The notes under the pieces are model-generated. The model was not told the DNA's origin. It saw only the letters and a list, made by a program, of their open reading frames with translations, and searched no databases. From Scleromitrula shiraiana (taxonomy: Eukaryota > Ascomycota > Leotiomycetes > Helotiales > Sclerotiniaceae): a DNA stretch of 64,000 bases. Positions 37,426-49,419 of the stretch are shown here, one piece after another. Numbering within the stretch: position 1 is the first letter of the stretch; each line of letters opens with the position of its first letter. The position numbers and the translations under genes are program-made. The DNA lies in assembly GCA_028455995.1 (NCBI GenBank), contig JABELC010000002.1:558001-622000 (forward strand). The letters run 5' to 3'.

Positions 37426-39754
37426 CACGGATGCTTTCGCCCGCTGTCAGTTAATTCTCGATCTCTCAATTCCTTCCCCTCGAAGATACATGTGAATTGG
37501 TTTCTCATGCTGGTGGGAAAATCTGGCGCAGTGGGGACTGGGAAGTGTTGATGGGAATCATAGACTGACAATTGAATATTCTACAGACGGGCTCGAGTCC
37601 AAGCACAAATAGTCCATCAAAAGCAAAGAAGGGAGATAAAGATGCAGAGCCTGAACCAGAGATGACCCCGCTGTTAAAGATGTTACAAAATGCTGGACCT
37701 ATACGGCCAGATGGGAGTGATAAATTTTTTGGTATTGAAAACGTATGTATTACTTCTCACTGTTACCAATTGCTCTTTACTAATAGCCTTTCAGTTCGGA
37801 AATACTTGGTTCGTTCTTCGAGGTCGATCTTCCAACATAACTAACCCATATCAGTTATTGTAATTCGATTTTACAGGCGTTGTACTACTCGGTTGATTTT
37901 CGAGAAAGCGTTGTTAGATACCCACCACGTTCGTCCCTTGATACCCTTAACGGCCATCCACCAAAAATAAACATTCCCACCAGACCTATACAAGCCAATG
38001 GAGTTGCGCTCTCACCAGCGAACAACAAGCCCAGAGGTATATCAGCATCCGAGGCTCTCAAACGACGGTCAGCCATGAATGCAGGTCAACCTACACCTCT
38101 GGGTCAGAGACCGGAAGATAAACCAGATTCGCCAGAATACAAAAAGAAGCATGCTATGATGGCTGGTCCTATATTGGAGATAACAACTGAATACGCAAGT
38201 TCTTACGGAATGGAGGAGACTACTTTTAGTGCATTGAAAGACATCTTTACGGCCATGATCGCGAATCCCTCCCGAACTGGTGTTGTGAGTCCACAAAGGT
38301 TCTTGGATGTGTTCAAACGAGATAACGAAATGTTTCGGACAACCATGCATCAGGATGCTCATGAATTTTATGGATTGATGCTCAATGCGATAATAACCAA
38401 TGTAGAAACACACGCGCAACGACTGAAGGAATTAGAGCCTACTCCAAATGGTAGTGCTGTAACGGATTCGATGACAACCGCAGTACGATCAGTAGCAAAT
38501 TCAATGGGTCTTGTGAATGGAGCGAAGTCTTTGGGAACAGGTTGGGTTCACGACATATTCGAGGGAGTTATGGTCTCGGAGACGAAATGTCTAACCTGCG
38601 AAACGGCATCCCAGCGTGACGAGACCTTTCTTGATCTATCAATTGATTTAGAAAGAGGTTCCTCAGTAACATCATGTTTGCGAAAGTTCTCCGCAGAGGA
38701 GATGTTATGTGAGTGGAATAAATTCCACTGTGATAATTGCGGTGGCTTGCAGGAAGCAGAGAAGCGTATGAAGATCAAGAAGTTACCAAAAGTCTTGGTG
38801 CTACATCTCAAGAGGTTTAAGTGGACGGACGATTTAACCAAATTACAAAAGTTGTTCCATACAGTCGTTTATCCTTATTACCTCCGCATGTTCAACACGA
38901 CCGATGATGCAGAGGATCCTGATCGATTGTACGAACTTTACGCCGTCGTTGTACATATTGGTGCAAATGCATTCCATGGGCATTATGTTTCAGTGATCAA
39001 AACAGAGGATCGAGGATGGCTGCTTTTCGATGACGAGATGGTAGAGCCGGTGGATAAACACTATGTACGAAATTTCTTTGGAGACAAACCCGGACAGGCT
39101 TGCGCATATGTGTTGTTCTATCGAGAAACTACCGAGGAGGCAATGCGGAAAGAACAAGAGGCTGAAGGCACGGACCAAGTAGCCTCTGCTTCACAAGAAG
39201 CAGGTGTTGCAATGGGACAATCACAGCCAAATGGTACATACCCATCCGCCGATTCGAAGGGAATTGTCATGCCTACTACGCCTACGGATATGAATGGTTT
39301 CGGGTCTTTGAATCACGCATTAACCGCACCCATTACTTCAATAAATACAGATCACCCTCTTCCAACTCGAACGCCTACGTTACCAATAAACAATGTAAAT
39401 ACACCTAAATCTAAGAATAAAGAGGAGAAAGAACAAGACAAGAAGGCGGAAAAGGCAAGGAAGGAAGCCGAGAAATCACAAAGAGCAACAGAAAAGGCCA
39501 ATGAAAAGGCAGCCGCCAAGCAGAAAAAGGACAATGAGAAGGATATCAAGAGAGCTCTTGCAGCGAGCAAGCAAACGGAAATTGAAGAGCAAGAAAGGCG
39601 GCGAAGGGAATCCTCCTCTATTCCCAACCAGAAGGAAAACTCAAATGGTACCGAGAAACCAGAAAGCAAGAGTTTCCTAAGTAGGAGTCATAAAGGTAGC
39701 AAAAGTATGAGTCGAAAGAGTCTTGGTTTCTTAAGTGGCGGAAGGATTAATAAT

Positions 39755-39798
<44 letters not shown>

Positions 39799-39994
39799 CG
39801 AATTTTCGATTAGAAGTCCAGACAAGAGCGAGAGTGCGGGTTTGCCGGATTTTAATACGAATGTGAATACGGCGGTGGATGGAATGGTGGGACCGCAGAC
39901 GCCGGAGAAACATGAGAAGGTTAAGAAGGAGAGGTTTTCGTTTGGGAATTTGGGGAGGAAGAAAAGTAGTCTTTGGAGTCAGGGGGGTGGTTGA
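37413..39994 (+). CDS. creB: CreB-type ubiquitin carboxyl-terminal hydrolase
   Basis: Four exons: 37413-37445, 37587-37742, 37795-37808 (14 nt) and 37855-39994; introns 37446-37586 (GTCAGT), 37743-37794 and 37809-37854 (GTTCGT). Product 780 residues. CreB is a deubiquitinase acting with CreC in carbon catabolite repression in Aspergillus; yeast relatives are Ubp9/Ubp13. Support: Cys box FGNTCYCNSILQALYYSV (catalytic Cys 68, codon split TG|T by the third intron), QDAHEFYGLMLN, Zn ribbon CLTCE and CDNCGG, LHLKRFKWT, His box YAVVVHIGANAFHGHYVSVI (His 444) and WLLFDDEMVEPVD. The C-terminal third has a Lys/Glu/Ala coiled coil (EKEQDKKAEKARKEAEKSQ...) as in CreB, an Asn17 run, and KERFSFGNLGRKKSSLW. 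The first exon (MSLLTRMLSPA) is the least certain part. Confidence 0.92.
39749..39799 (+). repeat. (AAC)n coding repeat (poly-Asn)
   Basis: Two AAT then fifteen AAC codons encode Asn17 in the disordered C-terminal part of the CreB-type protease. Confidence 0.97.
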
Positions 39995-41467
39995 GTGGGC
40001 GAGTGTATGGGGTTCGATTTGGGGGAAATGGTCTACATGCTATCGTTTATAGATAGTATTTTCTTTTTTGGGGAACTTATTAAGGAATTGGGGGTGTTGT
40101 GTTGTGTTTATACTTCGATTTGGGATTTTTTCAGATCAGATCAGATGAAGAAAAAACATGGATGGTCAATTTTGGGATTTCGTTTCTCAAGGGAAATTTT
40201 TGGGTGATATAGGTCGCTTGGTTGGATGTTTGGTTGTTTGGATGGATGGATGAAAGGATGGATGGATGGATGGGTGAGCGGAAAAGATCAAGATGGCATT
40301 TGTATATTCTCTCTTCTTTTCTTCTTCTTCTTCTTCTTCTTCTTTTTCTTCTTCTTCTTCCTCCTGTTGGTTTTTTCGTCTTGGGCACACATTTTTCTTC
40401 TTGAACCTTTGGGGCATGCATAGCGCATTCTTATAACACAGTATTGTGGGTATATATTATAGTATATTATATTGGTGTTGAACTTGGGTGGGATGGGATG
40501 GGATGGGATGGGATGGGGAAAAGAAGGGGAAAAGGAGAGAGAGAGGGGAGTTGTGTAGAGGATGAAACACACACACAGAGAGAGAGAGATGTAACTACTT
40601 ATATTATGGTATATAGCACATAGTGTGATGATATGATATCCATTACATCTGACTGATTGATATTTTTGTCTTGCTCTGCTTTATTTTATTTTCTTTTCGT
40701 TTGTTTTCTTTTGTTTTGTTTTATGATTGCTGTTTTCGATAGCGTTGGGAATGGAATGGGCGGCGTGTGATCTTTGGGAGTAATGGACATGGCTATGGCT
40801 ATGGCTATGGCTAATAAGTTGTTTGTTTGTTTGTTTGTTTGGCTGACATCGTGTATTGTATTATATATCTCCACCTACATACCTACCTACCTACCAAGTA
40901 TATCTAGATAGATAGATAGACTGCCAGACAATGAACGCTATAACGACCAATCAAATAAACAACTCTCTCTCTCTCACGCTTCACAATCATCAAAAATATA
41001 CAATGTTCCTCTCGAAATAGGACCTTATACAGCTGACTTATGTGTGAATGAGTATTAGAGGAGGTCAATTCTTAACTCTTCCTACATTCCTCCCCGACTT
41101 GAGTTGTATTATATACATACGCGACTAACATATCCGAACACCCCTTCTTTTCCTCCCTTTTCTTTTCTTTTCTTTTCCCGGTTTTTTTCCCCAGAACGCC
41201 TTGCTCAGCCCAGCTCAGCTCAGCTCATCTTACAGGTAGGTTAGTTTGATGTATTTTCCTGTGTGAACCCTTTCGAGTTCCGTCTTGAATATGTCCAATA
41301 CTCATACCCATACCCATTCTCCCTCCCCAACCATTCCAGCCCGTGCGGTTTCGATATATTTGTTACATTTGGTGCTTCTCGCAATCGATCGATGATTTGG
41401 GATGCGGAAACGCTGGGCGCGTATATCCTTCTTATCCTATGTATTGAAGCTCTAATACTATCGTCGA
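39995..41467. other. Convergent intergenic region creB / YOS1
   Basis: 3' flanks of two convergent genes. Contains (TTC)n at about 40318-40362, (GGGAT)n at about 40490-40516, (CTATGG)n at about 40791-40813, TTTG repeats at about 40819-40840 and CTAC repeats near 40880. No gene seen. Confidence 0.5.
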
Positions 41468-42000
41468 TTATCCTAAAGCTAATTCGTACACAATGATTAC
41501 GGAGTTGATTGCGATTAGGGGGACTGTGGTGGTTGGATTTTATTTGGTTAGTTTAGGCGTGTGTAAGATTGCATGGGATAGAGTAGGATACGTTAGGGTG
41601 GAATGAATACATACTCCTCATTAAAGTGCGAACACTCGTCATCAAATTGACGAGTTTAGATTTGATGGATTGGTCGGAAGAGGCGGATCCGCCGAAGGAG
41701 GGCTCGGCCATGGTGTTGGACCAGCCGACTAGATGGGGAGGAGGGAGGTGTTAGAACTTGGTTAAGGGAGGAGGGAGATGGGGGAAAGGGAAGGGGAAGG
41801 GGAAGGGGAAGGGGAAGGGGGAAGGTACCGCGTGCGAGGAATCGATCTTCGGATAGGATGGCTATGGCGTTTACGAGGAGGATGCAGACTTGAGGGATGG
41901 TTAGCTTGTGGTTATGTATGTATAGTGAAGGGGAAGGAGAGGGGGGAGAGGGAAAAGAAGGGGATGTACTGTAGATTAGATTTCCGAATATGAAAAACAT
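41468..42000 (-). CDS. YOS1: Yos1-like ER-to-Golgi transport membrane protein, four tiny exons
   Basis: Exons: 42000-41970 (31 nt), 41888-41829 (60), 41728-41615 (114) and 41523-41468 (56); introns 41969-41889, 41828-41729 and 41614-41524, all phase 1 with GT...AG ends. Product 86 residues. It starts MFFIFGNLIYICILLVNAIA, giving an N-terminal membrane helix, then ILSEDRFLARVGW, a short polar loop, KSKLVNLMTSVRTLMRIPL and a second membrane helix ending IVYELALG. This is the Yos1/IER3IP1 pattern (known family length about 80-90), in which yeast Yos1 works with Yip1 and Yif1 in COPII vesicle transport. No single exon is long enough to be noticed as a frame of its own; the frame at 41656-42222 reads through two introns. 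The middle intron is a (CTTCCC)n pyrimidine tract. It diverges from ALG12. Confidence 0.93.
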
Positions 42001-42458
42001 CGTGATGGTGTGGTTTATGAGCGGGAGGTTCAGATGTCCTTTGTAGCCGATCGATATGGATATGGAGAGTTGAGTGTTGAGTTGAGGTATATGATATGGA
42101 GTGGATGATAAAGACGAGGCTACTACGTATAGGTCGAGGTTTGACGTTGGAATTGTGGACACTATTTTGTTGATGCACGGGCACGGACCAGACGAGGCTA
42201 TGATTGGATTGAGTGATGTCAAGGTTAAACTGACAGGATGATTTTGATTTGTTTTTATTTGAATTGGAACTTTTACATGGAATTTTCTTCTTTGGTAATT
42301 TTTTGAGGGGGTATGATTCTCTCCGTTTCTTGAATTCTAGATAAGTTTTCAAGAAGACGTAGAGAGGAGTTCTTATACAACCTCTAATCCATTAAGTTCT
42401 TGCGAGGAGAGGTGTTTCTCCCAGCCAGCCTCGTCCCTCACTCCCCTCAAACGACAAC
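42001..42458. promoter_or_regulatory. Shared divergent promoter region YOS1 / ALG12
   Basis: 458 bp between the two start codons on opposite strands. The YOS1 side is purine-rich on the plus strand; the last about 60 bp before the ALG12 ATG are strongly C-rich. No distinct operator recognised. Confidence 0.55.
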
Positions 42459-44490
42459 ATGGCAGCAATAGGTATATAAATTCCCCTCCCACCCATCTAC
42501 CCAAACCCCAACTAACCCAATCCCACCCACAGATGCCCTCCTAACCCTCCTAACCCCCACCCTTATCCTCCTCCACCTCCTCCTAGCCCCCTACACCAAA
42601 GTCGAAGAATCCTTCAACATCCAAGCCGCCCACGATATCCTCTACCACGGTCTCCCCACTACCAACATAACCTCCACTCTGCAGCACACCTACGACCACC
42701 ACTCCTTCCCGGGAGTCGTGCCCCGCACCTTCGTCGGCGCACTCTCCATCGCCGCTGTTGCGAAACCGCTACTCGTTCTAACGAAGGGCAGATATGCGCA
42801 GTTTGTAGCGAGAGCCGTGTTGGGGCTTTTTAATGCGGGGGCCTTGGTGAAGTATAGGGGGAGGTTGGAGGAGGCGTTTGGGAGGGAGGTCGCGAGGTGG
42901 TTTGTGGTGTTTTTGGCGGGGCAGTTTCATGTGGTTTTTTATGCTTCGAGGATGTTACCGAATATGTTTGCTTTTGGGCTTAGTGAGTTTCTTTCTCTTT
43001 TCTTATTTATTCATTCTCTAAGTGTGTTGTGGGAGATGCTATCTGTGGGATTTTGACTGAGATATGTGAATGTAGCAACGCTGGCATTTAGGGAGTTCTT
43101 ACCAACTCCCAGAGGTAGTCGCCCGAAAGTTGGGATATTCCTCTTTGTTTTTGCGGGTGTTGTTTTTCGATCTGAAGTTGCTCTTTTGCTCTTTACACAA
43201 TTGGGTTATTTACTCCTTCAATCGAGGATTTCACTAAAAACTATCATTCCGGCTGGCATACAAAGTGCCATTGTGGCTCTTGCGATCTCAATACCTATTG
43301 ATTCGTACTTTTGGCAGAAACCTATATGGCCTGAACTGGCTGGGTTTTATTTTAATGCTATTCAGGGGAGGTCTTCTGAGTGGGGTACTTCCCCTTTGAC
43401 ATATTATTTCACCTCAATATTGCCGCGTTTACTACTTAATCCACTCGTCTTGTTGCTCTTGCTGCCTTTGGCTTTGGCTATTCCGGCAACGAAGTATACA
43501 TCGAGAGATCTGGTTATACCCTCAATCCTATTTATTGCTATTTACAGTCTTCAACCGCATAAGGAGACGAGATTTATTATATATGTGGTTCCACCTCTTA
43601 CAGCGGCAGCTTCGCTCTCAGCATCATATATATGGACACGAAGATCAAAATCTTTCCTCTATCAATTTGGATGTCTACTTCTTGCTGGCTCCGTGCTTTT
43701 CAGCTATGCAGCCTCAACCGCAATTTTAATCATTTCTTCTCTAAACTACCCTGGAGGAGATGCCCTCTCACAATTACACACCCATATCATTAAAGATCTT
43801 TCTCGTCCCTCTATATCCCGGAAACAACACAATACCTCCATCTCAATCCACATGGACGTTCTTTCCTGCATGACGGGCGTAACACGATTCCAACAATATC
43901 CCTCTCAAATTCTCACCCTCCCAAAAAGCAAATCAAATTTAAATCTCGCCATTCATTACGACAAAACGGAAGATAATTCTACCCTCGGTCTCCCGGAATT
44001 CTGGAATCAGTTCGATTATGCGTTGATGGAAGACCCAGGGTTGGCGATCGGTCAGTGGGAAATCATAGATACGATATTTGCGTTCGCAGGAATAGAAATG
44101 TTGAGACCGGGCGATGGGAGTAGTTTCTCGGAGAAATTAGAGAGTGTCTATCGTGCGAATAATATCACGATTGTAGAGAGTGGGGAGAGGGATGGGGAAG
44201 TTATTGAAAGAGCCCCGGGAAAAGAAGAAGTAAGAAAGATTGAAGAGGAAGGATTAGCAGAGCCGGAAGAGGAAAATCAGAAACAGGAACAAGAACAAGG
44301 AAATGGATTCTTGGATTTAAGAACTAAATTGTTGTTCGAGGAGATGAATAGGGCTGGGACGTATAATTTGGTTAGGGATGCGGGGAGGTTGGTGACGAGG
44401 GGGTGGTGGGTGGGTCCGAGGATTGAGGGGAGGATCAGGGTTTTGAGGAGGGTTAAGGGATTGGATGAGGGGGGTGTGGGGGAGTTTTGA
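42459..44490 (+). CDS. ALG12: Dolichyl-P-mannose:Man7GlcNAc2-PP-dolichol alpha-1,6-mannosyltransferase
   Basis: Three exons: 42459-42471 (13 nt), 42533-42982 and 43076-44490; introns 42472-42532 and 42983-43075. Product 625 residues. Alg12 (GT-C fold, ER lumen) adds the eighth mannose to the lipid-linked oligosaccharide used for N-glycosylation. Support: N-terminal helix MAAIDALLTLLTPTLILLHL then TKVEESFNIQAAHDILY with the luminal acidic motif; HHSFPGVVPRTFVG; VVFYASRMLPNMFAFGL; FRSEVALLLFTQLGYLLL; WGTSPLTYYFTSILPRLL; and LQPHKETRFIIYVVPPLTAA with the family's HKExRF motif. The C-terminal 100 residues are Glu/Gln-rich and variable. The coding strand changes from C-rich to G-rich within exon 2 (near 42790) and again in exon 3 (near 44000). 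Confidence 0.95.
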
Positions 44491-46297
44491 GGGGAGAGGA
44501 GGGGAGGGTCTGTGTTTTGAAGATGGGTTGGGTTATGTACCTATAGTTTGGTATTAGTATTTGGGACTAAAAATGGGGACTGGTATGTAAAGATATAAAC
44601 ACTGTATATTTCTGGATATCATATTGTGTATCATGTTTTGTTGCTGTCATCAATTGTATGTTTCTTTAGTTGCACCTAACAGATATTCACTAAACACTAA
44701 AACCATATACTATATAGAACAGGCAGGAGAGGTATAAAAACATTCCCTCAACCATCGAACTTCATTTCTGCATAATTACTACTCAGCGAATGATCTCAAA
44801 GAATTTTTAATGCTGCAGAAAGTATCCTAACGTTATATGAGCATCATGGGTTATCCGCGGATCGATGCAAGAGGGTGTTTGAAGTGGAAGTATATCCTTA
44901 TGGTTCTTTGTTGGCATATAAGAAGGTCTTGCAGTCGATATATTGATATTCTTCCCCTTTTTATCTCCTCTCCTCTTCTCGTGTTGTCGTTTACTACAGC
45001 TATTTCTGCTATCAAGTCTTTATATTCGTACCATATACAAAGCAATGTCGAGCGATCACCCCTCCAATTCAAGCACGTTATTTTGTGTATAGTATACACC
45101 ACATATATACGCGAGTGATAAATTCACCCCAACACCATTTCACTCCATGACCATACTTTAGTTGGTAGCTATATGTTATGGGAGGCAGGTGGTATGTGAG
45201 GATTTATAGTGGATGTGAGGGTGCGGGTTTGGAATCGGAGTTGGTTTGTGGGTGTGATGAGGAGGCGTTGATACTATGATGTTTATTGTTATTTTCTAGA
45301 TCATGTTATCTGGATAGATGGTTGGATGTTTGGACGGCGAGGTATAAATATTGTACTCCTTACCTGTTTCTTCTCCGCATTAAACTATTGACAAGCAAAC
45401 ATCACACTGTAAACATGTGAAAGAGTTGGATTCATCGACGAGAGGTGTTGATATTCTTCATTTTATTCTTTGCTCTTTCATCCGAGCAAACGATGTAGAA
45501 CGATACGAAATCTATCTCTCTTTACTGGATGCTATCGAATGCTAGCGATAATGTCGTTGTTGCCATTGCTATTACCACCATCGTCGTCACCATCACTGCC
45601 TACCCCATAACCATCATGGCCATATCACTGTCATTTATAAATCGACAATTCTCACCAATACGTATCGCCAGCATTAAGAAGTAACTCAATACTGATATCG
45701 ATATTTCAGACACACAGTCAGAAACCCCCTATCTAATAAATCGAACACAAACTCTAAATCAGATCTACATAGTCACATTCGGAGGAGTTGTTAAGGATAC
45801 CACTGTGGAGTGCCTGAGTAGGATTGGGTATGGGAGAGAGATGGTCGGTTTTATAGATGGAGATGGAAGAATAGATCGGCGGGTAGGTAGGTATAAAGGC
45901 AGTTATAAAAGTAGGAGAGGGAGGGTTCAAGTAATAGAAGCGTATGAAAATTTTGTAGGAATAACTCCAACTGGATTGTAATGATTATGTATCATATCCC
46001 AAGTCAGTAATTATTATGAGAACAGGAAATTCTATGAAGGAGACGTAGCACCATCACTTGAATCATAGTCGGGATCATGCACGAGTATACATGCATACAC
46101 ACACAAACCATTCATTGATTCATTCATCCATTCAATCATTCATTGGTACAATAGGGAATCGAATTCAACTCATCTAGCACTCAAAAAACAGAAAAAGAAA
46201 CCCACCAACCCAATCCTTAACTTGAGCTTTGAGTTTTGCTTTCCTCTTTTTTTTTCTTGACTAGTCTACATATTCACAAGATCCTCTCTTCTTTTCT
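44491..46297. other. Convergent intergenic region ALG12 / ATP3
   Basis: 3' flanks of two convergent genes. AT-rich after an initial G-rich 50 bp. I examined an Asp/Gly/Asn-rich minus-strand reading near 45545-45600 and found it closed by stops. No gene supported. Confidence 0.5.
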
Positions 46298-47477
46298 CTA
46301 TTCTTCCGAAGCGGCAGCACCAGTAATAATTTCGACCAATTCGCCGGTAATGGCGGCTTGACGGGTTCTGTTGAAGAGAATTTGGTACTTGGTGATCATG
46401 TCTCCGGCGTTCTTGGAGGCGTTCTATGGTGGGGGAGGGAGGTATGTTAGTTGTGTGGTTTGGATTTTGGATTTGGATTTTGATATTTGGGAAATGTAAA
46501 TGTGGGGTGGAGGGGTTATCTTACATCCATTGCGTTACGACGGGCAGATTGTTCACAGGCGTGTCCTTCGGCGAGAGCCCAGTAGAGAGAGTTGGCAAGA
46601 GCATATTCACGGAGATTGCCAAGGGTCTCGTCCTCAATCTCGAATGAAGAGAAGTTGGCTATTATAATTTTGTCAGCACTTCGTTATAAATTTTAAGTAA
46701 ATGCAACTTACGGGAGTTGGCAATAGCCTCCTCGGAGAAAGCCTCGATTGGGGTAGCCTCGTAACTTTGAGCGTTGATGAACTTGTTGTAGACAATTTGA
46801 ATCGAGGCGTAGTCAGTAGGTAAGAGAACGATTTGATCCGCAATAGCTTGAGCATCAGCGAATGTGGGAACATCCTTTCCGACACCAGCGAAACTCATGA
46901 CGAGGTTTTTTCCGTTGGAACGACCAAGTTGAGCCTTGCACTTCTCTCCCACCACAACAACATCAGCGTTTGAGTTCTCGAGAAGCATCTTGCGAACACG
47001 TTTGCTCAATCCCGAATGGATACCACCACAGAGACCCTTGTCGGAACTGGCGACCACGATCAATGTCTTCTTGTCGTCACCCTCCAAGGCCTTGGTCTCG
47101 GCTTGCTCGAAAACAGTGTTGGAGGTTTGACCGTATTGTCGAGATTCGGTCATAGCTCTTTGTGCTCGGGTGAGCTTGGTGGAGGCTACGATCTTCATGG
47201 TATTTGTGATTTTCTCGATGTTGCGAATGGATTTCAGTCTGTCTTCGATTTCACGAAGGGTCGCAAAGCTCGCGGCATTTGGGGCAATCGGCCTGCAGAT
47301 CCAGATCTATCAGCCCTTTACATCATGCAACGAATCAAACCCCTTCCTTCCTCTTCCTCTCTAACTCTGCGATATCTTCTGGGGGTTTCGATTTTCGTAG
47401 TTCGTTTGAAGGGAGTCTTACCTAGCGGACGCAGCAACGCCTGCTCGTAGGGCCGGTCTGGCAGCTCTCGAAAGCAT
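46298..47477 (-). CDS. ATP3: Mitochondrial ATP synthase F1 subunit gamma
   Basis: Four exons: 47477-47422, 47292-46712, 46658-46525 and 46423-46298; introns 47421-47293 (GTAAGA...GCAG), 46711-46659 (GTAAGT...ATAG) and 46524-46424 (GTAAGA...ATAG). Product 298 residues, close to yeast Atp3 (311 precursor). Gamma is the rotating central stalk of F1. Support: Arg/Ala-rich presequence MLSRAARPALRAGVAASAR; N-terminal coiled coil ATLREIEDRLKSIRNIEKITNTMKIVASTKLTRAQ; SDKGLCGGIHSGLSKRVRK; and the C-terminal rotor helix NASKNAGDMITKYQILFNRTRQAAITGELVEIITGA, the standard family ending. A CACGTG hexamer lies at 47629-47634, about 150 bp upstream. Confidence 0.97.
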
Positions 47478-48448
47478 TATTGAGGGGAGAGAAACGGGAT
47501 CAAAAAATTCAATATCGAGGCTCAATTGACCACGATCGCGTTGGAAATCAATTGATTACTGAAATTCGAAGTCGGATTTCGGCTGGATTTCATCGTTCAA
47601 CGGGAAAAGCTTCCTTGAGCTAGTGGCTCACGTGTTATCGAAAGCGTGATATGCCCGTTTTAACCCGGCGGCTTCAAAAAAAGCTGGACTGGATTTTGAA
47701 ATCGATATTTAGAATTGAACCAGTCACAACAGCAAAGGAGACAATTCAACGAGAGCAAGAATTTCAATCAAGAAGTAGTAATTAAGTTTAATACAATTCA
47801 TGGGTATGATTCATCAAGCCTCGACAGCAGCAGTGTTACCAGTTCTCCAAGGGCTTCCACCCATAACAACCTACGAGAGGGCATATAATTATAGATTTTT
47901 AAAGATTCGTGGAGACAAAAACTATTCTCAAACCTACCAGAATTTTCCTCTCATGGTATTGTATTATGGACATGAGCGACAAATTATGATCATCACTAAT
48001 ATCATTTTCTAAGATGGACAAACGAATCAATCTCATTTTGTGTCCCGGAAGAGAGAAAATACTCAGAGTGTTATCAAACCATAGGAAGGAGGAAATCCAT
48101 AAAGTTATAATGGCCTTGTATGTAGGACAAGTTTCCAAGGTTGATATCAAACTACCCATCATGTAGTTATAATGGTTCAAACAGTTTGATTGTCAATAAT
48201 TCCGTACTTACAACAAACCACAATGTGTGCTTTGTGGTCAACAAAGGTTTGACATGACAATCAACATTGTCCAGTTCTCTGATTGTTTAATCACCACCAC
48301 TCGTTACGGAAGTAGAGGTAATATAAGAGGAACAGTGATATCGGAATACATGAAGATAGTAATATGTTTGGTCTATTCTGCCAAACATCAATAAGGCGGA
48401 ATAGCTTGATATATCACAGCATAGTACGAAGCCCTGGAGTACAGCACA

Positions 48449-48491
<43 letters not shown>

Positions 48492-49419
48492 ACTTCTTGT
48501 AAGCTTACCGTACTGATATACTAGGCAATATTTCCACAAATATCAGGATGATCAGTTCAAAAACTGGACCCCAAGACTGTATTGAGGTATTAAAGCTTTA
48601 GCTCGAGGCAATAAGTAATAAGTGGTAACGTGAGAGGCAAAAAGTGGAAGGGGAGGAAGATCCATTTAAATTTTGTTCATGTATTAAAATCGACCTTTTC
48701 CTCTTAGAACTATTTCAGGTACAGAAACAAAAGCCCATTTCGATCGAAAATTAACCAACGTATGCATACGAAGGCTAGAAGTGAATAGTAAAAGGATCAC
48801 CATTAACAATAAAGTCGCTCTTTCAGTCGTTCGGTCTCTTAGTCTTTTATTAGTCTTTCAGTCTTTCACTTTTCCCTCATACTGTAGGCCAGTCAGTCTG
48901 TAGCCTCGTTTGTGCAGCCTTCTTATGCTGTTCTCTGTTCTCTGTTCTGTTTCTCTGTTCTCTCCCTTACTTTTTCTTAAACCAATGAAAAAACCTTTCG
49001 GAGCTCGGAAACAATAAACAAAAAAGAAACACTCCCAAAAACGGGATTATTATATTGCTCGCGAAAAGGCTCAAAAGCTGACTGTGCCGCATTGACCCAT
49101 GCGAAGCGCAAGCCTAGGCGTTATTAACTACGGGAGTACACGTGATTCCCAATCTCGAACCTCAAATTATCCCCCCCCCCCCGAAGACTCCTACCTCTTT
49201 TTTTTTACATGTTGTTAAAACGCCTCATTCTTCAACCTGTCTTTAGAGAGAGAAATTTTCAAGTTTGCACTGCATTAATTTCAGTTCGTGCTACAATCTT
49301 ACGCGCTCAGAGGTATGTCTTCCTTAATTAATATTCGATTCCTTCCAACCAATTCAATCGCGTTCTCCAGTTCATGCATTTATCCTAAGGAATAACATCC
49401 AAGACTAATTTCACCCACA
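47478..49419. promoter_or_regulatory. Divergent upstream region ATP3 / TOP1
   Basis: 1.9 kb containing both promoters and TOP1 leader. Seen: CACGTG at 47629-47634 (ATP3 side) and 49139-49144 (TOP1 side), (CA)n at about 48453-48487, pyrimidine-rich TCTGTTC repeats near 48930-48960 and a C tract at about 49171-49182. A short frame at 47800-48012 has no family features and is not called. Confidence 0.5.
48453..48487. repeat. (CA)n dinucleotide repeat
   Basis: About 17 perfect copies of CA between ATP3 and TOP1. Confidence 0.95.

Noticed and set aside
45545..45600. Asp/Gly/Asn-rich minus-strand reading
   Set aside because: Closed by stop codons upstream and low complexity.
47800..48012. 70-codon plus-strand frame between ATP3 and TOP1
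   Set aside because: No recognisable feature, no splice support and random frames of this length are common here.
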